From: Acidimicrobiales bacterium | GTDB lineage: Bacteria > Actinomycetota > Acidimicrobiia > Acidimicrobiales > SHLQ01 | Length of the DNA: 16,922 nt | Assembly (NCBI GenBank): GCA_013002375.1 | Contig: JABDJW010000128.1 | Coordinates: 1-16,922, forward strand | Direction of reading: 5' to 3' | In this document: piece after piece, positions 1 to 8,300 of the stretch | Numbering within the stretch: the first letter of the stretch is position 1 | Layout: every line of letters starts with the position of its first letter | Notes under the pieces: model-generated | Databases searched by the model: none | What the model was told of the DNA's origin: nothing | The model's input: only the letters and a program-made list of their open reading frames with translations | Translations under genes and position numbers: made by a program

Positions 1-2
1 CC

Positions 3-131
3 GAACTCACCAAGCTGGCCGGATGCCAGTCCATCCCGGCGGTGCCGCTGTGCGACCTCGAGAACGACCGGGAGGTCTTCCGGGCCCAATTCGCGTCGAT
101 CGTCGATCGAACGTTGCGGGTACTACCATGA
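3..131 (+). CDS. 3' end of an unidentified gene, truncated by the window edge
   Basis: An open frame enters from the left edge and gives 42 residues (beginning ELTKLAGCQS, ending RTLRVLP) before a TGA at 129-131. That stop overlaps the ATG of the following glycosyltransferase in an ATGA arrangement, which is what makes this frame believable although no start is visible. The composition looks like a normal soluble protein tail. I do not recognise the family from so short a piece. By context it is the preceding member of the glycosyltransferase/sulfotransferase operon, so another glycan-building enzyme is plausible but not shown. Confidence 0.6.
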   Translation, partial: ELTKLAGCQSIPAVPLCDLENDREVFRAQFASIVDRTLRVLP

Positions 132-1156
132 CCGCGGTCGCGGTGAACGGCCGGTTTCGCCATCTCGAACCCGGCGGCTACAGACGGTACGCCGACGAGG
201 TCTCCACCCGCATTCCGGGGGCCACGGTGTTTCAGCCATCGCACCGCTACGCTCGCGGCCTCCGCGGTCGTACCTGGGAACAATCGGTCCTGGCTCGCCG
301 AAGCCACGACCACGTGCTGTTCAGCCCGGCCAACTCCGGCCCGATCCACCATCACCGCCAGGTGGTCGTGCTTCACGACATCTACACGCTGCAGCGCCCC
401 GAATGGTTCGACCCCAACCTGTGCCGCTTTCAGCGCCGGTTTCTGCCGCGATTGGTCGCCAACGCCCAACGGGTGGTCGTGCCATCGATGGACGTCGCCA
501 ACCGGGTTTCCCTTCAGCTTCGCACCCCCGCCCACAAGGTCGTTCCGGTCGCTCCGGCGGTTGGCACGCCATTCGGCCTCGACACCGATCCCGCCCGCCG
601 GGCTGCACTCGCCGAGCGGCTCGGTCTCGCCGACGGCCAACCCCTGGTGACCGGGTTGGTGTCGGCCTCGGTGCGTAAGAACTCTTCCCACACCCTCGCC
701 GTCCTGGCCGAAGCGCGGCGCCGGACCGGAGCCGTCGTCGCGGTCGCGGGCCACGACGACCGCCCCCGAGCCGTCGCCGGCGGGGCGCGCCCGAGCCATC
801 CCGACGTCATCGACCTCGGCTCGCTGAACGATCACGACCTGGCCGCGTTCTACGCCCTGGCCGACGTGTTCGTCTCGCTGCCGCTCGGCGAAGGGTATGG
901 CATGCCGATTGCCGAGGCCGCGGCCTGTGGTGCTTCGATCGTGGCCTCTCCGGTACCGGCGGCGACCGAGAGCTTGGAGGGGCACTGCACGGTGGTCGAA
1001 GCCACCGACCTCTACCAAGCGGTCACGGCCATCGAGTGGGCGTTGGCCGAGGACTCGGCCGCGGCTGCGGCGGCCCGGTATGCCGCAGCAACCAGCTGGA
1101 CGTGGCGCCAAGCCAGCGACCGAATCAACCGACTGCTCAAGGAGTTGAACGACTGA
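128..1156 (+). CDS. GT4-type (GT-B fold) glycosyltransferase
   Basis: This 342-residue protein is predicted to transfer a sugar from a nucleotide-sugar donor in the cytoplasm, probably to a growing glycan. The N-terminal half opens with VNGRF and GGYRRYADE (about residues 6-24) and has the VLHDIYTLQRPEWF segment (81-94) typical of GT4 enzymes. The C-terminal donor domain has the basic SVRKN turn (181-185) and the family signature GEGYGMPIAEAAACG (254-268), with the Glu and Gly-Met-Pro expected for donor binding. I chose the ATG at 128, not the upstream in-frame ATG at 23, because it overlaps the previous stop (ATGA) and the conserved domain starts a few residues later; the 35-residue extension is Arg/Pro-rich shadow sequence. 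Its stop TGA (1154-1156) overlaps the next ATG by one base. Donor and acceptor cannot be told. The link to sulfotransferase-like genes suggests a sulfated glycan. Confidence 0.88.
   Translation: MTAVAVNGRFRHLEPGGYRRYADEVSTRIPGATVFQPSHRYARGLRGRTWEQSVLARRSHDHVLFSPANSGPIHHHRQVVVLHDIYTLQRPEWFDPNLCRFQRRFLPRLVANAQRVVVPSMDVANRVSLQLRTPAHKVVPVAPAVGTPFGLDTDPARRAALAERLGLADGQPLVTGLVSASVRKNSSHTLAVLAEARRRTGAVVAVAGHDDRPRAVAGGARPSHPDVIDLGSLNDHDLAAFYALADVFVSLPLGEGYGMPIAEAAACGASIVASPVPAATESLEGHCTVVEATDLYQAVTAIEWALAEDSAAAAAARYAAATSWTWRQASDRINRLLKELND
1139..1144 (+). promoter_or_regulatory. Ribosome binding site for the 1156 start
   Basis: AAGGAG lies inside the end of the glycosyltransferase gene, 11 bases before the ATG at 1156. 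A competing site, GGGAG at 1224-1228, lies 5 bases before the in-frame ATG at 1234. The gene therefore has two credible starts; see the next entry. Confidence 0.5.
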
Positions 1157-2550
1157 TGTTCAAGCGATCGACCAAGTCGACGAAGTCCACCAAAACCAAG
1201 AAATCCACCAAGGAAACCACCGCGGGAGCACCCATGAAGCGATTGATACTGCACGTCGGTACCGGCAAGACCGGGACCACCGGGATTCAGGAGGCCCTGG
1301 CCCGCAACGAGGAACGAATGAAGGCTGCGGGCTTCCACCTCCTCGAGAGCAACCGGGCTCGCGAAGGCTCGGGCAAGCACGGCGTGGCCTGGCGCGACCA
1401 GCACGACCAGTCCTGGTACGACCTGGTCGAGGAAGCAGAGTCGCTCCGGGACGAAGATGTCTCGGTCATCATCTCGAACGAGGGCCTCTGGAATCAGCGG
1501 GCCGAGGTCTTCCAGGCCATCCACGATCTCTTTCCCGGGTTCGAACCCATGGCCGTGCTGTACGTCCGCGAGCAGGCCGAGTACATCCAGACCTTGGGCT
1601 TGCAGTTCGCCAAGGGCCGCGACCAGGGCCGGTTCGACTACCTCGACCCCGACGACCTCGCCGAGTACATGAACCGACGGCCGGCCATGGACTACTACGA
1701 CACCTGCCTCCGGCTCGAGGAAGGCCTTGGCGAAGGCGCGGTCCACGCTCGCCTCTTCAACCGGGACAACCTCGTTGACGGTGACATCGTGGCCGACTTC
1801 TTCCACCAGATCGGCTTCACCGAGGACTTCGAACGCCCCAACACGATCGTGAACCCGGGCGTGAGCGTCGAGTTCGCCCGAACGCTGGCCCGCTATGCCG
1901 AAGAGCCGCCCGAGGGCATGCGGCGGATGGAACTCCGCGATCTCGCGGCACGAATGACCCTCGACGGGGTCGGCACCAAGTACTTCCTGCCCCGCGAGTA
2001 CGTCGAACAGATCCGGGCCCTGTATCGCGACAGCAACGCCAACTTCGTGAAGGAGTACCTCGAAAACGCCAAGGAGCTGCCGGAGGGCGACGTGTGGCGG
2101 GACGAAGGCGAGGATCAAACCGACGAGATCGAAGCGCTGCTGCTGAAGACCGCCGGCGACTACCCCATGTTGCGCGAAGGCGGCTGGGGCAATCGGCGCA
2201 CCGGCTTGCGGCTGCTCGCCGAAGGCTTCGACATCAAGGAGCGACCCCGCCCCATGACCGGCACCATCGAAGGCGAGGAAGCCACCATGCGGTTCCGCAC
2301 GTCCAACTCGGTCCGGACCTGGCTCGAAAAGGAACTCCGCCTTCGCATCGACACCCTCGACGATGCCCCGCTCGACACCGCAGTGTCGGTGAACGGCACC
2401 GATCTCGGGGAATTCCGCCTGCCCGAGGATGAAGTCGTCGTGCCGCTCGACCTGTGCCAACCGTACGACCAGGTGGCGTTGACGCTGCGACCCACATCCG
2501 ACGATCGGGCACCGATCACCGGGCTCTCGTTTCCGGACCTCGTCAGCTAG
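1156..2550 (+). CDS. Sulfotransferase-like protein, paralogue 1, with Lys/Ser/Thr-rich N-terminal tail
   Basis: From the ATG at 1156 the protein has 464 residues. Residues 1-26 are a basic tail of KST units; the enzyme domain begins at MKRLILHVG (27), also a possible start (ATG 1234, 438 residues). The loop VGTGKTGTTGIQ (34-45) matches the 5'-phosphosulfate (PAPS) binding loop of bacterial sulfotransferases, with Lys38. SNEGLW (107-112) and YVREQAEYIQ (136-145, Arg138) match the next conserved strand and the 3'-phosphate region. RALYRDSNANF (287-297) is shared with the two downstream paralogues. From about residue 343 a C-terminal beta-rich domain follows (EGF near 356, SVNG 411-414), also shared. 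The predicted reaction is sulfate transfer from PAPS to a carbohydrate, in the cytoplasm. I kept the longer start because the KST codons vary synonymously, as expected for translated sequence, and because the ATG overlaps the glycosyltransferase stop. A glycolipid or small-molecule acceptor is possible. Confidence 0.82.
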   Translation: MFKRSTKSTKSTKTKKSTKETTAGAPMKRLILHVGTGKTGTTGIQEALARNEERMKAAGFHLLESNRAREGSGKHGVAWRDQHDQSWYDLVEEAESLRDEDVSVIISNEGLWNQRAEVFQAIHDLFPGFEPMAVLYVREQAEYIQTLGLQFAKGRDQGRFDYLDPDDLAEYMNRRPAMDYYDTCLRLEEGLGEGAVHARLFNRDNLVDGDIVADFFHQIGFTEDFERPNTIVNPGVSVEFARTLARYAEEPPEGMRRMELRDLAARMTLDGVGTKYFLPREYVEQIRALYRDSNANFVKEYLENAKELPEGDVWRDEGEDQTDEIEALLLKTAGDYPMLREGGWGNRRTGLRLLAEGFDIKERPRPMTGTIEGEEATMRFRTSNSVRTWLEKELRLRIDTLDDAPLDTAVSVNGTDLGEFRLPEDEVVVPLDLCQPYDQVALTLRPTSDDRAPITGLSFPDLVS

Positions 2551-2560
2551 CCCGGCCGGC

Positions 2561-2566
2561 GGGAGG
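2561..2566 (+). promoter_or_regulatory. Ribosome binding site deciding the start of paralogue 2
   Basis: GGGAGG lies 5 bases before the ATG at 2572 and only 2 bases before an in-frame GTG at 2569. The spacing favours the ATG. Confidence 0.55.
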
Positions 2567-2571
2567 CCGTG

Positions 2572-3942
2572 ATGAGGATTGTCCTTCACATTGGCACCGA
2601 GAGCGCTGGTAGTGCCGCGCTCCAGCGGTCGCTGCACCTCGATGTCGAGGCATTGCGCGCCGCTGGTGTCTACGTGCCGACCGCGGGCCGGCCGGTGCCG
2701 CATGTCGCCAAGATCGCCCTTGGTTGGATAACGCCCAAGCTCGACACGTGGGAAGAGCTGGCGAAGGAACTCGCCAACGTCGACTCCGACGTGCACACCA
2801 TCGTGATGTCGCACGAAAGCATCTGGAGCCAGGGGAAGAAGCCACTCCTGCGGTTGCGGGGACTCGTCGGTTCGGCGGACCTGTCGTTGGTGATGTACCT
2901 CCGCGATCAAGCCGACTATCTGAGTTGGCGGGTCCTCGAAGCCCAGCGGCACCCCACCAAACGATTCGACTTCAACGACAAAGCGCAGATGGACTCGTTC
3001 ATCCGCCGCATGGAACTCGACTACCTGGCCGCCGCCCAACGGCTCGAGAGCGTCTTCGGCCGCGAGTCGCTCGACATCATCCCCGAAAATGACGATGCCC
3101 AGCGCGACCTCGACCTGGTGACCGACTTCTACAAGCGACTCGGCGTGGGCGAACTCGCACCGGACACGACGCAACTACGCACGATCACCATGCTCACCCC
3201 CGGCCTGGCCGATGCGCTGCGTTTCGCACCGGGCACCGCACCCTACGGCGTGGCCAAGGCCGACCTGCTGGACATCGCGATGCGGCTCTCGTCGCAGGGA
3301 ATCGGGGCCCGACAAGTCCTGAAGCCAGACCAGGTCGGGCGGATTCGCCACCGGTACCAGGTCTCGAACGGGCAGCTCAGCCAACGGTACCTCGACGGCC
3401 GGCCGGCCACGGTGGCCCGGCCGTACACCAACCTGGCCGACCATCGCTCCCCCGACGAGCTCCGGGAGCTGTTGCTCAACCATGTTGAGCGGGCTCCGCT
3501 CCTGAAGGCGGACTGGCTCGCCAACCCCACGCCCACCCAGAGCCCGTTCTCTCGGGGTTGGGTGTTGCGGGAGGCATCGCCGACGATCTCCCCCCCGCTG
3601 GTCGCCCGGCTGCACGGCGATGTCGGCCGGTTGCGCTTCCGCGTGCCCTTCGGGTTCGAAGAACGGGCCGGCCAGTCAGGCGTCGAGCTGCTCGTCGTCC
3701 CGGACACCCCCGGCTTGCACCCCTGCCGAGTGCGGGTCAACGGACGCGATCGGGGCATTGTCGACATCGGGGCAACGAAGTCCATTCCGCTCGGCCAGGA
3801 TGCCAGCGGGCTCGGTGTGTTCACCGTCGATCTCGCGCCCACCACGGCCGATCCGCTGGAGCTCGCTGGTCTGGAGATCGGCGACCGCCCGTGGATCCCG
3901 GAGCGATGGGAACCCGGCATGAGCGATGGGAACCCGGCATGA
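2572..3942 (+). CDS. Sulfotransferase-like protein, paralogue 2, with degenerate PAPS loop
   Basis: This 456-residue paralogue of its two neighbours has the same order: N-terminal loop, SHESIW (80-85), YLRDQADYLSW (109-119), RYQVSNGQLSQRYL (261-274) and a C-terminal beta-rich domain from about residue 329 (GWVLREA, RVNGRDRG). The PAPS loop reads IGTESAGSAALQ (7-18), where the neighbours have GTGKTGTTGIQ and GAEKTGSTSIQ: the lysine and the Thr/Ser-Thr pair are replaced by Ser and Ala. The Arg after the next strand (HARLF or EARPY in the neighbours) is also absent (DIIPEN, 168-173). The fold is probably kept but catalysis is doubtful; a scaffold, partner subunit or acceptor-binding role is inference. 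The ATG at 2572 is set by a GGGAGG site. The gene starts 21 bp after paralogue 1. Its last residues (MSDGNPA) come from a 20-bp tandem duplication, and the TGA at 3940-3942 overlaps the next ATG. Confidence 0.8.
   Translation: MRIVLHIGTESAGSAALQRSLHLDVEALRAAGVYVPTAGRPVPHVAKIALGWITPKLDTWEELAKELANVDSDVHTIVMSHESIWSQGKKPLLRLRGLVGSADLSLVMYLRDQADYLSWRVLEAQRHPTKRFDFNDKAQMDSFIRRMELDYLAAAQRLESVFGRESLDIIPENDDAQRDLDLVTDFYKRLGVGELAPDTTQLRTITMLTPGLADALRFAPGTAPYGVAKADLLDIAMRLSSQGIGARQVLKPDQVGRIRHRYQVSNGQLSQRYLDGRPATVARPYTNLADHRSPDELRELLLNHVERAPLLKADWLANPTPTQSPFSRGWVLREASPTISPPLVARLHGDVGRLRFRVPFGFEERAGQSGVELLVVPDTPGLHPCRVRVNGRDRGIVDIGATKSIPLGQDASGLGVFTVDLAPTTADPLELAGLEIGDRPWIPERWEPGMSDGNPA
3901..3940 (+). 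repeat. Perfect 20-bp tandem duplication at the paralogue 2/3 junction
   Basis: The unit gagcgatgggaacccggcat occurs twice head-to-tail (3901-3920, 3921-3940), followed by gagcgat of a third, diverging copy. Each unit ends in the first two bases of an ATG. The first ATG (3919) is in frame with paralogue 2; the second (3939) starts paralogue 3. Because 20 is not a multiple of three, the second unit shifts paralogue 2 into TGA at 3940. With one unit, the reading frame would run through without a stop (ERWEPGMSDRVVF). Confidence 0.95.
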
Positions 3943-5279
3943 GCGATCGGGTTGTCTTTCACATCGGTGCCGAGAAGACCGGCTCGACCAGCATTCAGGA
4001 AGGCCTCGCCCTCCTCGAGTCCCGGCTCGCCGCGTACGGCGTCAAGATGGCATCGGCCGGTCGGCATCGACCGACGATGGCCCGCAACGTCCTTCCGTGG
4101 CGCGACGCCGACGCGGTGGAGTGGGCCGACCTCCGCAAGGAACTCCGCCGACCGGAACAAGGCGTCGACACGCTCGTCGTTTCCAACCAAGCGCTCTGGC
4201 GCCAACGAGACGGCATCCTGCGGCGCCTTCAGCGTTACCTCGATGGCCGGCCGGCTCACGTCGTGATGTACGTACGGGAACAGGCCGACTTCCTGCAGTC
4301 GCTGGCGATGCAGAACTGCAAGAACTCCCGCCGGACCTTCGATTTCGACGATCCCGAGGTCTTCGCGGACTTCGCGGCGAAGCGGGCCCCCGACTATGAC
4401 GAGGTGTGCGAGCGCTTCGCCACCATCATGGGCGCCGATGTTGTCGAGGCCCGACCCTACGACGAAGCGCAGTTCATACGAGGCGAACTCATCGCCGACT
4501 TCCTGTCGGTGCTGATCCCCAGCATCGAATTCGCCAACCCACCCAATCCGCACGCCAACCCCAGCCTCGCCCCCGAGCTGGCCCGTATCCTCCACACCGA
4601 CGAAGTGCGGGGGTTGGACGCCGACGAGGACGAGATTCTCGACACTGCGCTGCGGATTTCGGCTGAACCGCGTCGCGAGAAGTTCTTCCTCAACGAAGCG
4701 ACTGTTCGCGAGATCAGACGCAGCTACGCCGACAGCAACAACCGCTTGGCCTCTCGGTACCTCCGGAGGGGCGCAATTCTGCCCCAGCATGTGGCCTGGC
4801 CCGAGGGTATTGCGCCGCTGGCCCGCTCATCCCGAACCGATCTGGTCGAGCGCATCGCGAACGAAACCGCGTGGGCGCCGCGCCTCGTGCGCGGCTGGCG
4901 AGGCCGGAGCGGGCCCATCGAGGGGATCTTCGGCGCCGGATGGGAATTCGTCGACATCGACAGCAAGGCCTGCGCCCGGATGGTGGAGGGCAACGCCACG
5001 CTTCGCTTTCGCACCGACTTCCAGCGCGAGTGCTCGGTCAACGGTGCCTTGGAACTCGAGCTCGGACTCGAGACGACCGATCCGGCGCCGATGCACGTCA
5101 CCGTCAACAAGGGTCCAGTCGTCACCCTCGACCTCACGCTCCAAGCGATCCCCCTCCCGGACTACGAACAGGCGCGGGGCCATTGGGAGATCACGTTCAC
5201 GGCGCCGCCCGGGCCCCGCAGCATCGAGGTGCATGGGTTGCACGTCGGCTACGGGCGCCCGGTCTTCGCGAAGGTCTGA
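3939..5279 (+). CDS. Sulfotransferase-like protein, paralogue 3
   Basis: This 446-residue protein is predicted to be a PAPS-dependent sulfotransferase. The 5'-phosphosulfate loop is intact: HIGAEKTGSTSIQ (8-20, Lys13). It is followed by VSNQALW (81-87), the 3'-phosphate region VMYVREQADFLQS (109-121, Arg113 and Ser121), VEARPYDEAQF (169-179), NPSLAPELARIL (207-218) and RRSYADSNNRLASRYL (260-275). A beta-rich C-terminal domain starts at GWEFVDID (334-341) and carries TVNKGPVVTLDL, the counterpart of the SVNG and RVNG strands of paralogues 1 and 2. The ATG at 3939 overlaps the stop of paralogue 2 (ATGA) and lies at the end of the second unit of a 20-bp duplication; a GGGAA is 6 bases upstream. 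The conserved domain starts five residues later, so the longer in-frame extension upstream is discounted. It is the last gene of the + strand operon; the stop lies 24 bp from the convergent stop of the large secreted protein. Acceptor unknown. Confidence 0.86.
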   Translation: MSDRVVFHIGAEKTGSTSIQEGLALLESRLAAYGVKMASAGRHRPTMARNVLPWRDADAVEWADLRKELRRPEQGVDTLVVSNQALWRQRDGILRRLQRYLDGRPAHVVMYVREQADFLQSLAMQNCKNSRRTFDFDDPEVFADFAAKRAPDYDEVCERFATIMGADVVEARPYDEAQFIRGELIADFLSVLIPSIEFANPPNPHANPSLAPELARILHTDEVRGLDADEDEILDTALRISAEPRREKFFLNEATVREIRRSYADSNNRLASRYLRRGAILPQHVAWPEGIAPLARSSRTDLVERIANETAWAPRLVRGWRGRSGPIEGIFGAGWEFVDIDSKACARMVEGNATLRFRTDFQRECSVNGALELELGLETTDPAPMHVTVNKGPVVTLDLTLQAIPLPDYEQARGHWEITFTAPPGPRSIEVHGLHVGYGRPVFAKV

Positions 5280-5303
5280 GCCGCCAGGAACTCGACGGAT
5301 CTG

Positions 5304-8300
5304 TCAGTCGTCGTCGAGGATCGTGGCGATCCCCAACCCGAAGAACGCCTGGTTCACCGTGGCGTTCGCCGATGGATTGGTGAAGCTGATCACAACCCAC
5401 TGGCCATAGAGCGTGGGCGGCTCGTCGATCGTGTCACCCAGCACTTCGATCTGGACGAACTGCTCGGTTTCCCCGGGTAGGAATGTCACCGTGCCCGACG
5501 CCGCGACATAGTCCTCGCCGCTCAGCGCAATGGTCGGGTTCGCCGGGAAGTCCACCGTCACCCAGTCCACCGTGACCGGGTCGGCTGCGGGAGCGTCAAG
5601 GGTGACCGGCACATCGACGAACACCGAGCCGGTATCACCTTCCCAGACCCCCCAGATCCCCGGACTGATGACGACCGGGCCGGGATCGCCCAGGATCTCG
5701 ATGGCGTTGACGATCGGACGGTTCTTCACATTGCCGAAGTCGACGTCGACAATGCCGTCGCTGACGATCGTGTACGACTTCATCGTGCCGACGAGGTGAC
5801 CGACATCGGCGATGATGTCGTAGTCGTCGAGTACGAGGTTGCCGTCGATGCTGACATCGAACTTCCGATCACCGATGCCGGTGGTGCCGGTGCTGTTGTT
5901 GCCGATGTAGAGCCGGACCTCAACCGTCTCACCGGCTGTGACGGGGAACTCCCACTCCATCTCGGGCAGGGCCAGAGGGTCCTTGCGTTCGGTCTGCCAC
6001 ACGCCGACCGGCGTCGATGCCGGCACGCTGCCGTCCGGGTTCATCCCGACCGGGAAGGAGGCGGTCTTCGAGCCGGTGTTGTGGAGCGGACTGGGGTTGG
6101 TCTTGGTGTCGATGTCCCAGTCCGGGCCCCCGTCGATGGCCGAGATCGCCGCGCCGCCCGCGTTGACCCGGTAGAGGATCCCCGACGGCGGCGGACCGTC
6201 CTGCGTGACGTTCAAGGTGAACGTCTCGTTGTCGATGCCTCCGTTGCCGTCGTCGGCGGTGACGGTGATGTTGAGGTAGCTACCGGCATCGCCGACCAGC
6301 GGATCGAACGTGAACGTGCCGCTGTTGTCACCGTTGTCCAGGAACGTCCCGAAGCCGGGGACGTTCGAAGCGGTCAACGCGATGGGGTCGCCGTTGTCGT
6401 CGGTGGCGGTCACGTTGAAGGTCAGGTTTTGCCCTTCGAACACGCTCTGCCCGCCGATCGGGGCGATGAGCGGCGGCACGTTCCCGCCGCCGGCCGGATC
6501 GAGTTCGACCGTCAGGTGGTTGGACACCCGGCCCGGCTCACCGTCGGCGCTTTCCACCGTGGCCAGGAACAAGTTGAAGCCGCCGGCCGGCTCGGAATCG
6601 AGCAAGGTGACCGGGATGTCGACATACCCCTGCCCGCCGATCGTACCGCTCAGATGGTTCACACCGAGGAAGACGTTCGTCTCGTAGGCGTCGAGGTCGT
6701 AGCCGGGTGGGTCGAAGAACAGGCCGGATTCAGCATGGAGCAACCGCACGGTCTCGCCCGCCGGCCCGGTGATGCGGATCGTCTGAGCGGCCGCGACCAC
6801 CGATGTCGGATTCCCGGTGATTCCGAGCATCTCGATGCTCGGTGCGGCGGCCCGGTCGCTGTCGACCAGCGTTTCACCGCCGCCGCTGGTGCCGGCGATC
6901 GGATGGATCTCGTTCGTCAGCGTCGAACCGTCGGAGAAATCGACCATCAGTGTCGAACCGGACAGCTCGAGTCCGGAGACCTTGCCCGCATTGTTGGGCG
7001 ATGGCCGGACCGAGCCCTGGATGCTGTTGGGGTCGACATCGACCGAGAAGGTCATGAGCTCGCCGGGGCCGAAGTCGTTGAAGTCCAAGGTCAGTACCCG
7101 CCAACCGTTGGCGCCGTCGACGCCGTTGGCCGGTGCGGCAAACGTGCGACCGAGGTATCCGATGCCGGGATCCAGATCGATGGTGACGTCACTGCCGTTC
7201 GTGTCACCGGCGACGCCGATCGGGTCATAGACCATGTCCGGCATGATCGCGGAGCCGAGATCCAGAGAGATCGAGGTGATGTCGTCGGTGAGCGAGAGGT
7301 TCTCGACGATGAACGAGCCGGCGCTCGAGGAGCTGCCGTTGAGGTTGCCGGTCGGCGTGATCTGCATCGACGCGGCGACGTCGTTGCCGCCGGTGCTGAC
7401 CGGCCTGACCTCGAGCTGGTCGAACGTGACCGGGAAGGTGGTGCCGGCTCCGCGACTCGAGGTGACGCCGAACGCCGTGGATCCGGTGAGCCACGCCGAC
7501 GGCACGGCTTGGGGGGCGCCGACATCGATGCGGGGACCGGGGACGCCACCGTTGATGAGCACGTAGCTGGCCTGGACCGTGGCGGCTACCGGATCGACCA
7601 GGAACATCAGGTCGAGCGCGTCGGGGCCGGGCATCGGGGTCGAGCTGGTCGCGATCGGGGTGAAGTTGCCGCCGATCTCAACACCGAGCTCGATACCGTT
7701 GGCGGTCGCCACCAGGCGGAGGTAGTCGTCCTGTGTGCCGTTGCCCATCGAGGCACCGAGGTACTGTCCGGCGCTCGGGGTGACCCCGGCGAACGGGGCC
7801 GCGACCCGGACGAGGCTTTCGAACGGGTTGACTTGCTCGGTTACGCCGAGCTGGAACCCGTACTCACCGGTGTTGGCGGCTCCCTCGGCCGTGCCGGCCG
7901 GAGCTGCGTCGATGGTGATGACGCCGGCTGCGCCGCCGATGGTCATGGCGAACGGATCGAACAGGTCGAGGTAGTCGGTGCCGTTGGTGCGCAGGCCGGT
8001 GAAGCCCAGCTCCAGGATGCCGCCGGCCGGCGGGCTGTTGTTCTCCCACTCGAGCACGACCGGAAGCGAGGTCGCGGTGCCATTGGAGGCGTCGACCGCG
8101 AAGGGGTCGACGTCGTCGTTCACGCCGTCGTTGTCGTCATCGGGGTCGACCAGGTCGGATTCGAAATCGCCGTCGTTGTCGGGCGGCACATCAGCCCCCG
8201 AGCACGGGTCGGTGCTGTTGAGGATCTCATCGGCGTTGTCGAAGCCGTCGCCGTCCTCGTCGAGCAGCGGATCGTTGGCCCCGGTGCAATTGCCGGTGTT

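Noticed and set aside
1012..3174. A 720-codon open frame on the - strand across the sulfotransferase genes
   Set aside because: It is antisense to two genes with conserved motifs and crosses their junction; its composition is typical of shadow frames.
3558..3938. Upstream in-frame extension of paralogue 3
   Set aside because: It overlaps the C-terminal domain of paralogue 2 in another frame and is Arg/Pro-rich shadow sequence; the conserved domain starts just after the ATG at 3939.
3243..4790. A 515-codon open frame on the - strand across paralogues 2 and 3
   Set aside because: It has no domain and runs antisense to two supported genes.
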